Shown: in pieces, positions 37,036 through 45,653 of the stretch | Position numbering within the stretch: position 1 is the first letter of the stretch | Layout of the letters: each line of letters begins with the position of its first letter | Origin: Colwellia sp. 12G3 | GTDB lineage: Bacteria > Pseudomonadota > Gammaproteobacteria > Enterobacterales > Alteromonadaceae | DNA: 64,000 nucleotides | Assembly (NCBI RefSeq): GCF_002836775.1 | Contig: NZ_PJAQ01000008.1 | Span: forward strand, 1-64,000 | Reading direction: 5' to 3' | Notes under the pieces: model-generated | Seen by the model: only the letters and a program-made list of their open reading frames with translations | What the model was told of the DNA's origin: nothing | Database searches by the model: none | Program-made: the position numbers and the translations under genes

Positions 37036-38256
37036 TTAGATAAAAATACCCGCGATAGTCGCACTCATTAAATTAGCCATAGCGCCGGCCAATACAGCCT
37101 TCATACCTAGTTTGGCAATGTCATGCCGACGACAAGGTGCCATGTTGCCCATACCCCCTAATAAAATAGCTACCGAAGAGATGTTTGCAAAACCACAAAG
37201 GGCAAAAGTAATAATCGCTTGAGTTCTAGTACTTAACTGATCAGCAACGGTGATAAAATCTAAATACGCGACAAACTCGTTGATAACAATTTTTTGTCCT
37301 AAGAAACTACCGGCCATATTCGCTTCATGCCAAGGAATACCAATAAGGTAGGCAACAGGCTGAAAAACATAGCCTAAGATGAGTTGTAAACTGAGATTTT
37401 CAAAGCCAAATAATTCACCAAAACCACCTAACAAACCATTAACCATTGCTAATAAAGCAACAAAAGCTAATAACATGGCACCCACATTAAGCGCTAGCAT
37501 CATGCCATTTGATGCGCCTGTAGCAGCGGCATCAATAACATTAACAGCCTCTTTAGCATCAGTTTTCAAATTAGCTAAATCATCATTAGGTTGCTCTGTT
37601 TCAGGTACTAACATTTTTGCCATTAGCAAACCGCCAGGTGCCGCCATAAAACTCGCGGCAATTAAGTATTTTAAATCAATGCCAATACCTGCATAACCTG
37701 CAACGACAGAGCCCGCGACTGAAGCCAACCCCCCTACCATCACAGCAAAAAGTTCAGAACGTGTCATTTTAGGCAAGAAAGGTTTAACCACTAAGGGCGC
37801 TTCTGTTTGACCAACGAAAATATTCGCTGTAGCGGACATAGACTCCGCTTGACTGGTTTTTAGTAGTTTCTGCAGACCACCACCGATAAGTTTAATCACC
37901 ACTTCCATCACACCAATGTAATAGAGTACGGCGATCAGTGATGAGAAGAACACAATCACAGGTAAAACATGAAAGGCAAACATAAAACCCAAACTTTTTT
38001 GCCCTATTTGTTCACCAAAAATAAAGATAATTCCGGCATTGGCATAACCAATAACACTCGAAACACCATTAGTAACACCGAGCAAAATATCCTTTCCTGC
38101 TGGCATATAGAGTACAAAAGCCCCCAATGATATTTGTAACGCTAATGCACCAATAATAGTACGCCAATTAATACTTTTTCTATTTGATGAGGCTAAATAT
38201 GCAATACCCAAGAGGAGAAAAACCCCCAAGATGCTGCGTAAAATATTGGTATCCAT
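37036..38256 (-). CDS. nupC: NupC-type concentrative nucleoside transporter
   Basis: Inner-membrane cation-coupled nucleoside importer of the CNT family, 406 residues. Several family stretches are visible: the N-terminal gate helices, [20 protein letters not shown], the binding-loop [20 protein letters not shown], the second re-entrant region with [20 protein letters not shown], and the C-terminal [17 protein letters not shown]. It is first in nupC-tal-pgi. Upstream, a -35 TTGACC and -10 TAAATT are followed within six bases by a perfect operator palindrome (38349-38366), so the repressor should sit over the transcription start. The ATG follows AAGGAATAAT. Confidence 0.96.
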   Translation of the reverse strand: MDTNILRSILGVFLLLGIAYLASSNRKSINWRTIIGALALQISLGAFVLYMPAGKDILLGVTNGVSSVIGYANAGIIFIFGEQIGQKSLGFMFAFHVLPVIVFFSSLIAVLYYIGVMEVVIKLIGGGLQKLLKTSQAESMSATANIFVGQTEAPLVVKPFLPKMTRSELFAVMVGGLASVAGSVVAGYAGIGIDLKYLIAASFMAAPGGLLMAKMLVPETEQPNDDLANLKTDAKEAVNVIDAAATGASNGMMLALNVGAMLLAFVALLAMVNGLLGGFGELFGFENLSLQLILGYVFQPVAYLIGIPWHEANMAGSFLGQKIVINEFVAYLDFITVADQLSTRTQAIITFALCGFANISSVAILLGGMGNMAPCRRHDIAKLGMKAVLAGAMANLMSATIAGIFI

Positions 38257-38348
38257 ATTATTCCTTGTTATTTCTTATGACACTCGATACGAGAAAATAT
38301 ACCGTTGTATGAAGAATTTTATTATTGATAGTAACCCTAACCACAAAA

Positions 38349-38366
38349 CCTGACTAGGTAGTCAGG
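38349..38366. promoter_or_regulatory. Operator over the nupC transcription start
   Basis: CCTGACTAGGTAGTCAGG has perfect 8-base arms. The central 16 bases match the regulon consensus except for A/T in place of C/G at the inner arm position. It begins six bases after the predicted -10 of nupC, an ideal repressor position. The adjoining A- and T-runs could suggest a terminator, but the two-base loop is too small. Confidence 0.8.
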
Positions 38367-38371
38367 TTTTT

Positions 38372-38400
38372 AATTTAAACTAAGAAACTAGCTAGGTCAA
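38372..38400 (-). promoter_or_regulatory. Predicted sigma-70 promoter of nupC
   Basis: On the minus strand TTGACC (38395-38400) and TAAATT (38372-38377) are separated by 17 bases. The match is five of six and four of six bases to the consensus boxes, and the spacing is optimal. The operator follows directly. Confidence 0.55.
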
Positions 38401-38748
38401 TAGGATATTTTCGAATAAAATAGTAATAACTTCGTCACGTGACCTTAAATTACATCGATAGTCTGCCCATCCTAGTTGCCCTGCCAGAGGTACTTCATGC
38501 ACGGATTTCATTGGCCTATTCATCACTCACTAAATCCACCACGACTGTGTTACCTCTGTGAGCACAAAACAGTCAACCATTTGAATGATAACGAATTAAT
38601 ACAGAGTTTAAATTTAATATCACAATGACATTTATTATTATTAAAAACATTTAGCTCCTATTTAAACTTATCAAAACGCTATAAATCGATAAAATAATTG
38701 TCTGGGTATACTTTGATTATTCCTTAATATTTATTTATTAAAAATATA

Positions 38749-38777
38749 TTGACCAAATGGTCAAGTTACTTTACATT
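38749..38777 (+). promoter_or_regulatory. Perfect operator and promoter of the nuclease/phosphatase operon
   Basis: TTGACCAAATGGTCAA at 38749-38764 matches the consensus exactly in all 14 specified bases. Its TTGACC also serves as a -35 box, with TACATT at 38772-38777 as -10 after 17 bases, so repressor and polymerase would compete. The start codon of the fusion gene is 117 bases downstream of the operator. Confidence 0.82.
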
Positions 38778-38786
38778 CAAATACAA

Positions 38787-38804
38787 CCTGACAATAGTGA
38801 CAGG
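38787..38804. promoter_or_regulatory. Degenerate second operator-like site
   Basis: CCTGACAATAGTGACAGG keeps the outer CCTGA/CAGG arms seen in the nupC operator, but the inner arms do not pair. It lies about 40 bases downstream of the perfect site (centre to centre), just past the predicted -10. Only weak support. Confidence 0.3.
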
Positions 38805-38827
38805 TTTTTATATTGAAACATAATCCG

Positions 38828-38842
38828 CCCTACTCAGTAGGG
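38828..38842. repeat. 15-bp palindrome in the leader of the fusion gene
   Basis: CCCTACTCAGTAGGG is a perfect palindrome around a single central base, 39 bases before the start codon. It differs from the regulon operator. It may bind another regulator or shape the mRNA leader. Confidence 0.5.
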
Positions 38843-38880
38843 AATGTTTACTAAGAACTTTATGATTAGGCTTTAAAACC

Positions 38881-41370
38881 ATGATATTTCGACCTTATTT
38901 TGTGTGTAAAAAACAGGAAAAAAAAACTAACTCTTATTCCGTTTCAGTAAAATTGTTAATTACCCTTTTTACGACTGTATTACTTAATCCAGTTATTAAT
39001 GCTCAAACGCACAACAAAAATGAAACGACTATCAAAGTGGCGACTTTCAATGTCAGCATGGACGCGACAAACTACTTGCCTAAAGGTGAAATAGGCACAG
39101 GTGTAGAATTAATTAATGCACTTAAGAGTGATCATCAACAAATCAAAAATATCGCAGAAATCATTCAACGTTCACGTCCTGACATCATACTTCTCAATGA
39201 ATTTGACTATATTGCTGACCCTAAACAAGGTGTTGAGCTATTTTTAAAAGAATACTTAGGAAAATCTCAACAAGGCACCCAGACCATTGATTATCCTTAT
39301 TATTATTTTGCCCCGGTAAATACCGGTCTTAACACGCCATTTGATTTAGATAATAACGGTAAAAAAACAAATAACCTTGGTGATGCTCAAGGTTTTGGCC
39401 ACTTCCCTGGTCATTTTGGCATGGTGTTGTTGTCTAAGTACCCAATAGAAAAACAAGCAATTAGAACCTTCCAAAATTTTCTCTGGAAGGATATGCCCAA
39501 TGCAATTATGCCTATCGACCCAAGCACTAACGAGCCTTGGTATAACAGCCAAGAAGCCCAAATCCTGCGCTTATCTTCTAAATCTCACTGGGATATTCCC
39601 GTCAATGTGCAAGGAAAAATTGTTCATATATTAGCAAGCCACCCAACACCACCTGTATTTGATGGCAAAGAAGATCGCAATGGCGCGAGAAACCACGATG
39701 AAATTCGCTTCTGGCAAGATTATATTACCCCGAACAAAGGCAACTACATTTACGATGACGAAGGTATCAAAGGAGGTATTAAAATAGAGAGCCGCTTCGT
39801 CATTTTAGGAGATCAAAATGCCTCTAAAGATGAAGGCGGTGCACGTAAAGAAGGCATAGCAAACTTGCTCGCTAGCCCATTGACAAATAATGATATAACA
39901 CCCGCTAGCATTGGAGGCATGAACAATAGTGACAGCCTTTTTTCTGCCAATCATACTGCTGGTTGGGGCATGCGAGCAGATTATGTTTTACCTTCTCGTT
40001 CAGGTTTCAAGCTACAAAAAAATGGTGTGTTTTGGCCAGAGAAAACCTCCCCTCTTTATCGTTTGATTGATACCCGTTCAGCTTCTTCAGACCATCGTTT
40101 AGTCTGGGCTGACTTAGCGCTAACAACGAAAGAGAAAGTCGCAAAAAATATTATCATGGTTATTGGTGATGGAATGGGACCTGCCTACACCACTGGTTAC
40201 CGTTATTTTATGGACGATAAAAGTACACCTCTGGTAGAAACAACTGTGTTTGATGATTTATTAGCCGGCATGGTTAGTACTTATCCAGTACACACTCAAG
40301 GTTATGTCACTGACTCTGCTGCCGCAGCCACTGCGTTATCTACTGGACATAAAACTTATAATGGCGCCATCGGTGTTGATACAAATAAGAAACCTTTATT
40401 AACCCTAATGGAGTTAGCTAAACAATTAGGTAAAAAAACGGGCTTAGTCGTTACCTCACAAATTAATCATGCGACACCTGCCGCTTATTTTTCTCACAAT
40501 GAAAGTCGTAAAAATTACAATGGAATTGCCGACAGTTACTTTGATAATCGGATAAAAGGTCAGTTTAAAGCAGACGTTATGTTGGGGGGCGGTACAAAAT
40601 ATTTTAATCGCCAAGATAGGAACTTAGTCAACGAATTCAAAAACGCTGGCTTCCAATATATTGATGATTTTTCCAAACTTGCTTCACTCAATAAACAACA
40701 AGCAGTATTAGGTTTGTTTGCAGAAATGGGCTTGCCTTGGACCTTAGATAATAAAAATAATAACCACCTGTTAACAATGACCAAAAGCGCTGTTAAACAA
40801 TTAGAAAACGTTGACGGTTATGTCTTACTTGTTGAAGCTAGCCAAATAGATTGGGCTGGACACAGCAATGATATAGCTGCCGCTATGGGTGAAATGTCGG
40901 ATTTAGCGAACACTTTAACTTGGCTAAAAAATTATGCAGAAAACAGCAATGATACTTTATTAGTTGCCACGGCAGATCATAGCACTGGCGGTTTAACACT
41001 TGGTGCTAAGGGTGATTACCGTTGGCAACCTGAGTATTTGAAAAGCTTAACCATGTCCCCTCAGAGCATTGCGGCAAAATTAGCACAACAAAAAAAGGGG
41101 GTCTCCGCAGAAAAATTATCGGCTTTACTTGGATTTCCTGTGTCTGCTCAGGAAGCTGATTTATTTATTAATCAAAAAGATGAAAAATTAATCTATCAAA
41201 CGTTAAAACAATTAATCGATATAAAAACCAATACTGGCTGGACCTCAAGCGGTCATACCGGTATTGATGTACAGGTGTTTTCTACTGGCACTGGCGCTAA
41301 CAATTTTACGGTGCATCAAACCAATACGGACATAGCAAACAAGCTATTTACCGTACTCAAATCACATTAA
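38881..41370 (+). CDS. Exported fusion: EEP-family nuclease/phosphodiesterase plus alkaline phosphatase
   Basis: An 829-residue exported protein joining two hydrolases. After a signal segment (cleavage near INAQT, about residue 42), residues about 50-417 form an endonuclease/exonuclease/phosphatase fold (VATFNVSMDATNYL, IILLNEFDYI, VHILASHPTPPVF, ILGDQNASKDEGG, SSDHRLVWADL). Residues about 425-829 form an alkaline phosphatase with Asp430 (GDGMG), nucleophile Ser479 (TDSAAAATA), Asp699-His700 (ADHSTGG) and His792 (SGHTGID). The pair could cut nucleic acids or phosphodiesters and then release phosphate, giving nucleosides for NupC. It is the first gene after a perfect operator and is followed within 64 bases by a secreted endonuclease. 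The substrate is inferred from context. Confidence 0.9.
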   Translation: MIFRPYFVCKKQEKKTNSYSVSVKLLITLFTTVLLNPVINAQTHNKNETTIKVATFNVSMDATNYLPKGEIGTGVELINALKSDHQQIKNIAEIIQRSRPDIILLNEFDYIADPKQGVELFLKEYLGKSQQGTQTIDYPYYYFAPVNTGLNTPFDLDNNGKKTNNLGDAQGFGHFPGHFGMVLLSKYPIEKQAIRTFQNFLWKDMPNAIMPIDPSTNEPWYNSQEAQILRLSSKSHWDIPVNVQGKIVHILASHPTPPVFDGKEDRNGARNHDEIRFWQDYITPNKGNYIYDDEGIKGGIKIESRFVILGDQNASKDEGGARKEGIANLLASPLTNNDITPASIGGMNNSDSLFSANHTAGWGMRADYVLPSRSGFKLQKNGVFWPEKTSPLYRLIDTRSASSDHRLVWADLALTTKEKVAKNIIMVIGDGMGPAYTTGYRYFMDDKSTPLVETTVFDDLLAGMVSTYPVHTQGYVTDSAAAATALSTGHKTYNGAIGVDTNKKPLLTLMELAKQLGKKTGLVVTSQINHATPAAYFSHNESRKNYNGIADSYFDNRIKGQFKADVMLGGGTKYFNRQDRNLVNEFKNAGFQYIDDFSKLASLNKQQAVLGLFAEMGLPWTLDNKNNNHLLTMTKSAVKQLENVDGYVLLVEASQIDWAGHSNDIAAAMGEMSDLANTLTWLKNYAENSNDTLLVATADHSTGGLTLGAKGDYRWQPEYLKSLTMSPQSIAAKLAQQKKGVSAEKLSALLGFPVSAQEADLFINQKDEKLIYQTLKQLIDIKTNTGWTSSGHTGIDVQVFSTGTGANNFTVHQTNTDIANKLFTVLKSH

Positions 41371-41434
41371 CTCACAGCAATTAATACTAACTAAAAGACT
41401 CAATACCATTGAGCAAACAACCCAAAGGAAAATT

Positions 41435-43252
41435 ATGAAAATACAAATGTTATCTGCAGTACTAGGCCTTAGCGTACTTACCAGCCATGCGAATGTCGTG
41501 ATCACTGAATATGTTGAAGGGGGGAGCAGCAATAAAGCCATTGAAATTTCAAACTTAGGTAGCGCAGATGTCGACTTAGCCGCAGGAGGTTATAAACTCG
41601 ATCTTTTTGCTAATGGTAAAACAGAAAGTACTAACGGTATTTTACTACAAGGTTTATTGACACCGGGCTCTAGCATTGTTGTTTATAATAATGGTGCAAC
41701 AGATGCCTTTAAATTTGATGCTCCTCTCGGTATGTCAGATGCCAGTGCTACTTATTTTAATGGTGATGATGCCTTAGTACTTTCAAATGCTGATGGTGTT
41801 ATTGATAGCTTTGGACAATTAGGCACAGATCCTGGTAGTAATTGGGGTGATGGTGATTTTGCCACTAAAGATCATACCTTACGCCGCAAAGTATCAATTA
41901 CTCAAGGCGATGTCACTACAGATGATGCTTTTGACCCGTCAACTGAATGGTCAACTTTTGCTAAAGATACCGCTGATGGTTTAGGTTGTACTGGCGAAGT
42001 CGCTTGTGATGGATCCCAACCTTTACCTACTGCCGGTACGTTAATAGTTGACAGCACTACGCCTGTTGATGAAATTTGTACAAACTGCCCTGACATAACA
42101 AAAATTGCCGACCGTGCGACATATGTTCAAGCGAGTTATTACGCTAATGCAAATGCCGCTGAAGCGAATGCTTTACGTGCTGCAATCACCACAGATATCA
42201 GCGCAGTCCATAAGCAACTGAGCTATTCAGAGGTATGGACAGCATTAACTTACACCGATGAAGATCCCGCTAATAGTGACAATATTATTTTACTTTATTC
42301 TGGACGTTCTATAGCCAAAAAAGATAATGGCAGTGGTTCAGCTTCAAGTAATCAAGATTTTTGGAATCGCGAACACACTTGGGCAAAGTCTCATGGTTTC
42401 CCTGAGACTAGTCAGTTAGGTTATACCGATATACATCACTTACGCCCAACAGATGTTTCAATTAATAGTGACCGTGGTAATCGTGATTTTGATATTGGTG
42501 GTACTTCTAATGTCGAAGCACCTGCTAATATGAGCACAGCAGATACTTGGGAACCAAGAGATGAAGTCAAAGGTGATGTTGCCCGTATGATGTTCTATAT
42601 GGATGTACGTTACGATGCAGGTACAGAAACCACCATGCCTGACTTAATATTAGTCGATAGTGTTGGTACAGCAACGAGCACTTTAAGCGATGGTACAGGT
42701 GAACTAGGTAAATTGTGTACCTTATTTGATTGGCATTCTCAAGATCCTGTAGATACCTTAGAAACAAACCGTAACCACAGCATCTATGAATATCAAGGAA
42801 ACCGTAACCCTTTTATCGATCATCCTGAATGGGTTGATAGTCTTTATGCCTCAGCTTGTGGTGGTGCAGATGGTGGTGATGCTAATGAAGCACCAACAGT
42901 TTCAGCAGGTGATGAACAGTCCGTAGCCTCTGCTGCTAACGTTACTTTAACCGCGACAGCTACAGATAGTGATGGCAGTATTGCTAGCTATGATTGGACG
43001 CAAACAAGTGGTAAAACTGCGACTATTACTAATGCTGATAGCGCGTCAGCAACTTTTGTAACACCAAAAGTAGGTAAAGATGAAAGCTTAGTGTTCATGG
43101 TTACCGTTACTGATGATCTAGGTAAAACGAGTACAGCCTCTGTTACTATTAATGTAGCCGCTGAAGTGATAAATACTGAATCTAGTGGTGGTACTTTTTA
43201 CTTTTTAATTGCAGGACTTACCTTACTATCAGTCAGAAGATTTAAAATTTAG
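41435..43252 (+). CDS. Secreted endonuclease I with lamin-tail and GlyGly-CTERM domains
   Basis: A 605-residue exported nuclease. After the signal peptide (cleavage near SHANV, about 19), residues about 20-130 form a lamin-tail domain (VITEYVEGGSSNKAIEISN). An endonuclease I/NucM-type domain follows at about 225-475, with REHTWAKSHGFPE and DIHHLRPTDVSINSDRGNRD holding the catalytic histidine and asparagine region. Next is a PKD-like domain (about 485-580, PTVSAGDEQSVASAANVTLT), then a GlyGly-CTERM tail: Ser-Gly-Gly, a hydrophobic stretch and final arginines. Such tails are processed by rhombosortase after type II secretion. It follows the EEP-phosphatase fusion by 64 bases and probably shares its operator-controlled transcript. 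Confidence 0.92.
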   Translation: MKIQMLSAVLGLSVLTSHANVVITEYVEGGSSNKAIEISNLGSADVDLAAGGYKLDLFANGKTESTNGILLQGLLTPGSSIVVYNNGATDAFKFDAPLGMSDASATYFNGDDALVLSNADGVIDSFGQLGTDPGSNWGDGDFATKDHTLRRKVSITQGDVTTDDAFDPSTEWSTFAKDTADGLGCTGEVACDGSQPLPTAGTLIVDSTTPVDEICTNCPDITKIADRATYVQASYYANANAAEANALRAAITTDISAVHKQLSYSEVWTALTYTDEDPANSDNIILLYSGRSIAKKDNGSGSASSNQDFWNREHTWAKSHGFPETSQLGYTDIHHLRPTDVSINSDRGNRDFDIGGTSNVEAPANMSTADTWEPRDEVKGDVARMMFYMDVRYDAGTETTMPDLILVDSVGTATSTLSDGTGELGKLCTLFDWHSQDPVDTLETNRNHSIYEYQGNRNPFIDHPEWVDSLYASACGGADGGDANEAPTVSAGDEQSVASAANVTLTATATDSDGSIASYDWTQTSGKTATITNADSASATFVTPKVGKDESLVFMVTVTDDLGKTSTASVTINVAAEVINTESSGGTFYFLIAGLTLLSVRRFKI

Positions 43253-43282
43253 TTTAACGTCCTTTAGAATAATTTAATGAGT

Positions 43283-43321
43283 CAAGTTGCCTTTTTTCAA
43301 GGTAACTTGCTTCACTTTTTT
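43283..43321 (+). terminator. Terminator of the nuclease/phosphatase operon
   Basis: CAAGTTGCCTT pairs with AAGGTAACTTG, one pair being G-U, and a run of Ts follows a few bases later. It begins about 30 bases past the nuclease stop, so the next gene is probably a separate unit. Confidence 0.65.
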
Positions 43322-43422
43322 AACCGTACAAACTAGTCGTTATGACAAAAACCCCCTCCCCACTTTACTCCTATAGCAACTATACTTACATGACTAAACA
43401 TCCCTAAAAGGTAATTGTTCCC

Positions 43423-44160
43423 ATGCGGTTTATTGTTTACTCTATCATGTCATCCTTGTTATTTTTATCATTAGCAAGCCATGGAGAAACGCTAAGGGTA
43501 ATGCTTTACGATACCAATAATCCACCCTACTCCTTTAAAAAAGAGGGTAAGCATCAAGGGATTTTTATTGATATTTTTCAACAGTTAGAAAAAATAAGCC
43601 CCTATAGATTTATCTTAATAGATTATCCTTTTGCTAGAGCACAGCACGAATTTTTCCTAGGGAATGTTGATATAGAACCCGGTATTTTCCATGGCTGGCG
43701 CATTGATGAAAAAGTATATGGTCAATACTCAATTACTTTTGCCAAAGCTGAAGATGTCATCGTTTTTAGAAAAGGTATGGCGTTCAATGTACAAACACCC
43801 GAAAACTTATTTGGCAAAACGGTTGGTACCGTCAGGGGCTATAAGTACGGTAGATATGATCATCCTGAAGTGCTTCGTCAAGATAACAAAGGTGAAGGAC
43901 TTATTTTAAAACAGTTATTGTACAAACGCTTTGACCAAATTTTTATTGATAAACGAGTAATCCAATATTATATGCTTAAAGATAAAGCTTATCGTCAGCT
44001 AGAAATTGGTAATACGCTTTCATCCGTAAACGTTGGTCTAAGAGTCCATCCAAACAAAGTACATGCTTTACCTGCCTTAAACGCAGCAATACAACAAATG
44101 TTAACTACTGGGAAAATGAAAGAAATCTATCAAAAGTACCAATTAGCCGCCATTGACTAA
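43423..44160 (+). CDS. Periplasmic solute-binding protein, amino-acid (SBP_bac_3) type
   Basis: A 245-residue exported protein with a signal peptide cleaved near SHGET (residue 21). The rest matches the extracellular solute-binding family 3 layout: LRVMLYDTNNPPYSFKKEGK, GIFIDIFQQLEKISPYRF, a receptor hinge with FGKTVGTVRGYKYG, and a C-terminal IQQMLTTGKMKEIYQKY. No ABC transporter genes adjoin it, so it could be an orphan receptor feeding a signalling protein or a distant permease. The ligand is unknown. No RutR-like operator precedes it and a terminator separates it from the nuclease operon, so it may not belong to the regulon. The start ATG has AAAGGT about 11 bases upstream. Confidence 0.82.
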   Translation: MRFIVYSIMSSLLFLSLASHGETLRVMLYDTNNPPYSFKKEGKHQGIFIDIFQQLEKISPYRFILIDYPFARAQHEFFLGNVDIEPGIFHGWRIDEKVYGQYSITFAKAEDVIVFRKGMAFNVQTPENLFGKTVGTVRGYKYGRYDHPEVLRQDNKGEGLILKQLLYKRFDQIFIDKRVIQYYMLKDKAYRQLEIGNTLSSVNVGLRVHPNKVHALPALNAAIQQMLTTGKMKEIYQKYQLAAID

Positions 44161-44173
44161 TAACGACCCTAAC

Positions 44174-44443
44174 TCATGATTTACTGTTTATCGTAGCCAA
44201 GTTAATAAGACGTACCACTATAAAGCTTCGGTCAAACGTTCTGTTTGTCGGTAAAGGTCTTTGATTGGCAAAGGAAGTGGCTTTCATTACAAATTGAAAT
44301 GTACCTTTTACTCCTTCTGGCGCTATCGCTTCCGTTTGAGCAATTAAGTTCATCGTACTCGTTACTGTGGCATTAGTTGCGTATTTGTGTGATGGACTAC
44401 AGGTGCTAAGCGCTAACACTGATATTAAAAGTAAAAACTTCAA
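44174..44443 (-). CDS. Small predicted lipoprotein, unknown function
   Basis: An 89-residue frame with a short signal peptide and lipobox-like LALSTC (cysteine at residue 15), followed by a soluble segment (TNATVTSTMNLIAQTEAIAP). The start is a TTG with AAGGAT upstream, spaced rather far. The end of the protein is abrupt, so it may be a truncated relative of a longer lipoprotein. It faces the convergent binding-protein gene only 14 bases away. I do not recognise the family, and a chance frame cannot be excluded. Confidence 0.5.
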   Translation of the reverse strand: MKFLLLISVLALSTCSPSHKYATNATVTSTMNLIAQTEAIAPEGVKGTFQFVMKATSFANQRPLPTNRTFDRSFIVVRLINLATINSKS

Positions 44444-44470
44444 ATTGACGACATCCTTGTTTTATATGAC

Positions 44471-44500
44471 TAACGAAAAGTTTCGACTTCCTTTTCGTTA
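44471..44500. repeat. Inverted repeat between deoD and the small lipoprotein
   Basis: TAACGAAAAG and CTTTTCGTTA are perfect 10-base arms around a 10-base loop. It lies about 65 bases past the deoD stop. No T-run follows on the minus strand, so it may be a weak terminator or an mRNA-end stabiliser. Confidence 0.6.
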
Positions 44501-44563
44501 TAAAGTTAACCTAGTGAAGCTGATAATCAGCTCCACATGAGTTTACAAAAGGTGTGGCAACAA

Positions 44564-45268
44564 CTAAACAATACTTTCCAGTGTCATTTCTATCATCTCA
44601 CCAAATTTTAATTGGCGATCTTCTGCAGACATTTTTTCACCTGTTTTGATATGGTCACTTACCGTAAGTAAACAAAGTGCTTTTTTTCCTAGTTCCGCAG
44701 CTACGCCATAAAGTCCAGCAGCTTCCATTTCTACAGCAAGAATTCCATATTTTTCAAGTTTTTTAAATACATCAAATTCAGGTACATAAAATAAGTCTGC
44801 CGAAAAAACATTGCCGACTTTAGGTGTTTTTCCTAATCGTTTAGCCGTGGTAACAACTTTCTCTAATAGTTCATAATTTGCTATCGCAGCAAAATCGAAA
44901 TTATTAAGTCGTTGACGATTAACATTAGAGTCGGTGCTTGCTCCCATCGCAATAACAATGTCTTCTAACTGTATATCATCACGAATTGAACCACAGCTAC
45001 CTACGCGAATAATATTCTCCACACCATAATCTCGATAGAGCTCAGTAGCATAAATAGACATAGAAGGGATACCCATGCCTGAGCCCATCACTGAAATACG
45101 CTTACCTTTGTATTCTCCTGTATAGCCAAACATATTTCTAACCGCGGTGACTTGCTTTACATTGGTTAGATAGTTTTCAGCGATAAATTGCGCCCGCAAT
45201 GGATCGCCAGGCATGATAACTGTTTCGGCAAAATCACCGGCATGAGCTGATATATGTGCTGTTGGCAT
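44564..45268 (-). CDS. deoD: Purine-nucleoside phosphorylase, DeoD type
   Basis: Phosphorolysis of purine nucleosides and deoxynucleosides to base and pentose 1-phosphate. The 234 residues fit the hexameric bacterial DeoD class (E. coli 239). Seen are [44 protein letters not shown], the nucleoside-binding [11 protein letters not shown] and the catalytic-aspartate [10 protein letters not shown]. The start ATG follows AGGACATTCTT. A RutR-like operator lies 81 bases upstream, with its arm serving as a -35 box. It stands alone here, away from deoAB, but under the same control signal. Confidence 0.97.
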   Translation of the reverse strand: MPTAHISAHAGDFAETVIMPGDPLRAQFIAENYLTNVKQVTAVRNMFGYTGEYKGKRISVMGSGMGIPSMSIYATELYRDYGVENIIRVGSCGSIRDDIQLEDIVIAMGASTDSNVNRQRLNNFDFAAIANYELLEKVVTTAKRLGKTPKVGNVFSADLFYVPEFDVFKKLEKYGILAVEMEAAGLYGVAAELGKKALCLLTVSDHIKTGEKMSAEDRQLKFGEMIEMTLESIV

Positions 45269-45348
45269 AAGAATGTCCTAATCGTTATTATATTATTTAA
45301 CTACATTTACATTATAGTTACTTAGTAGAATTACATAATAATAAATAC

Positions 45349-45364
45349 TTGACCATACAGTCAA
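45349..45364. promoter_or_regulatory. RutR-like operator of deoD
   Basis: TTGACCATACAGTCAA has a perfect left arm and two mismatches in the right arm relative to TTGACCANNTGGTCAA. On the minus strand its TTGACT works as a -35 box, with TATTAT 18 bases on as -10. It lies 81 bases upstream of the deoD ATG. Confidence 0.72.
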
Positions 45365-45579
45365 GTTATAATAATGGTAAAAACAACCTGTCCTATTGCC
45401 ATTTTCAATCTCAAATTGAAAGCTTAAAATAACCACTTGTAGCAAAAAACACGTCAATATTTATACTATATTAACACCATGAATAGCTCTAATCACAGTA
45501 ATGTAAATAGCACAAAAATTACGGCGCAAGGAGGGAAAAATAAAAATCAAGAGTTCCGCTTTTTTGGTATAACTCAATA

Positions 45580-45611
45580 AAAAAGGTATTTAATCTTTAA
45601 GACTAAATACC
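45580..45611 (-). terminator. Terminator of the second endonuclease gene
   Basis: GGTATTTAATCTT pairs with AAGACTAAATACC except for one position, and the minus strand continues with TTTTTTATTG. It lies about 40 bases past the stop. Confidence 0.75.
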
Positions 45612-45653
45612 CACAATTATGTTTTTATAGCGCTTTATAAACTAATAAACGGT

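Larger units (their letters stand above)
38257..38880. other. Divergent control region, nupC versus nuclease/phosphatase
   Basis: A 624-base gap between divergent genes. It holds the nupC promoter and its operator on the left, a perfect operator with a promoter for the rightward gene on the right, one degenerate operator, and a 15-base palindrome near the rightward start. In the middle part, about 38420-38700, I see nothing definite. Confidence 0.6.
45269..45653. other. Intergenic region deoD / second endonuclease
   Basis: A 385-base gap. It contains the deoD promoter with its operator (45349-45364) and the terminator of the upstream endonuclease gene (45580-45611). A small hairpin (TTTCAAT at 45403, ATTGAAA at 45415) is also present. 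No gene is visible. Confidence 0.55.

Noticed and set aside
38349..38370. nupC palindrome read as a rho-independent terminator because of flanking A and T runs
   Set aside because: The loop would be two bases, and its position just after the nupC -10 and its similarity to other operators favour a binding site.
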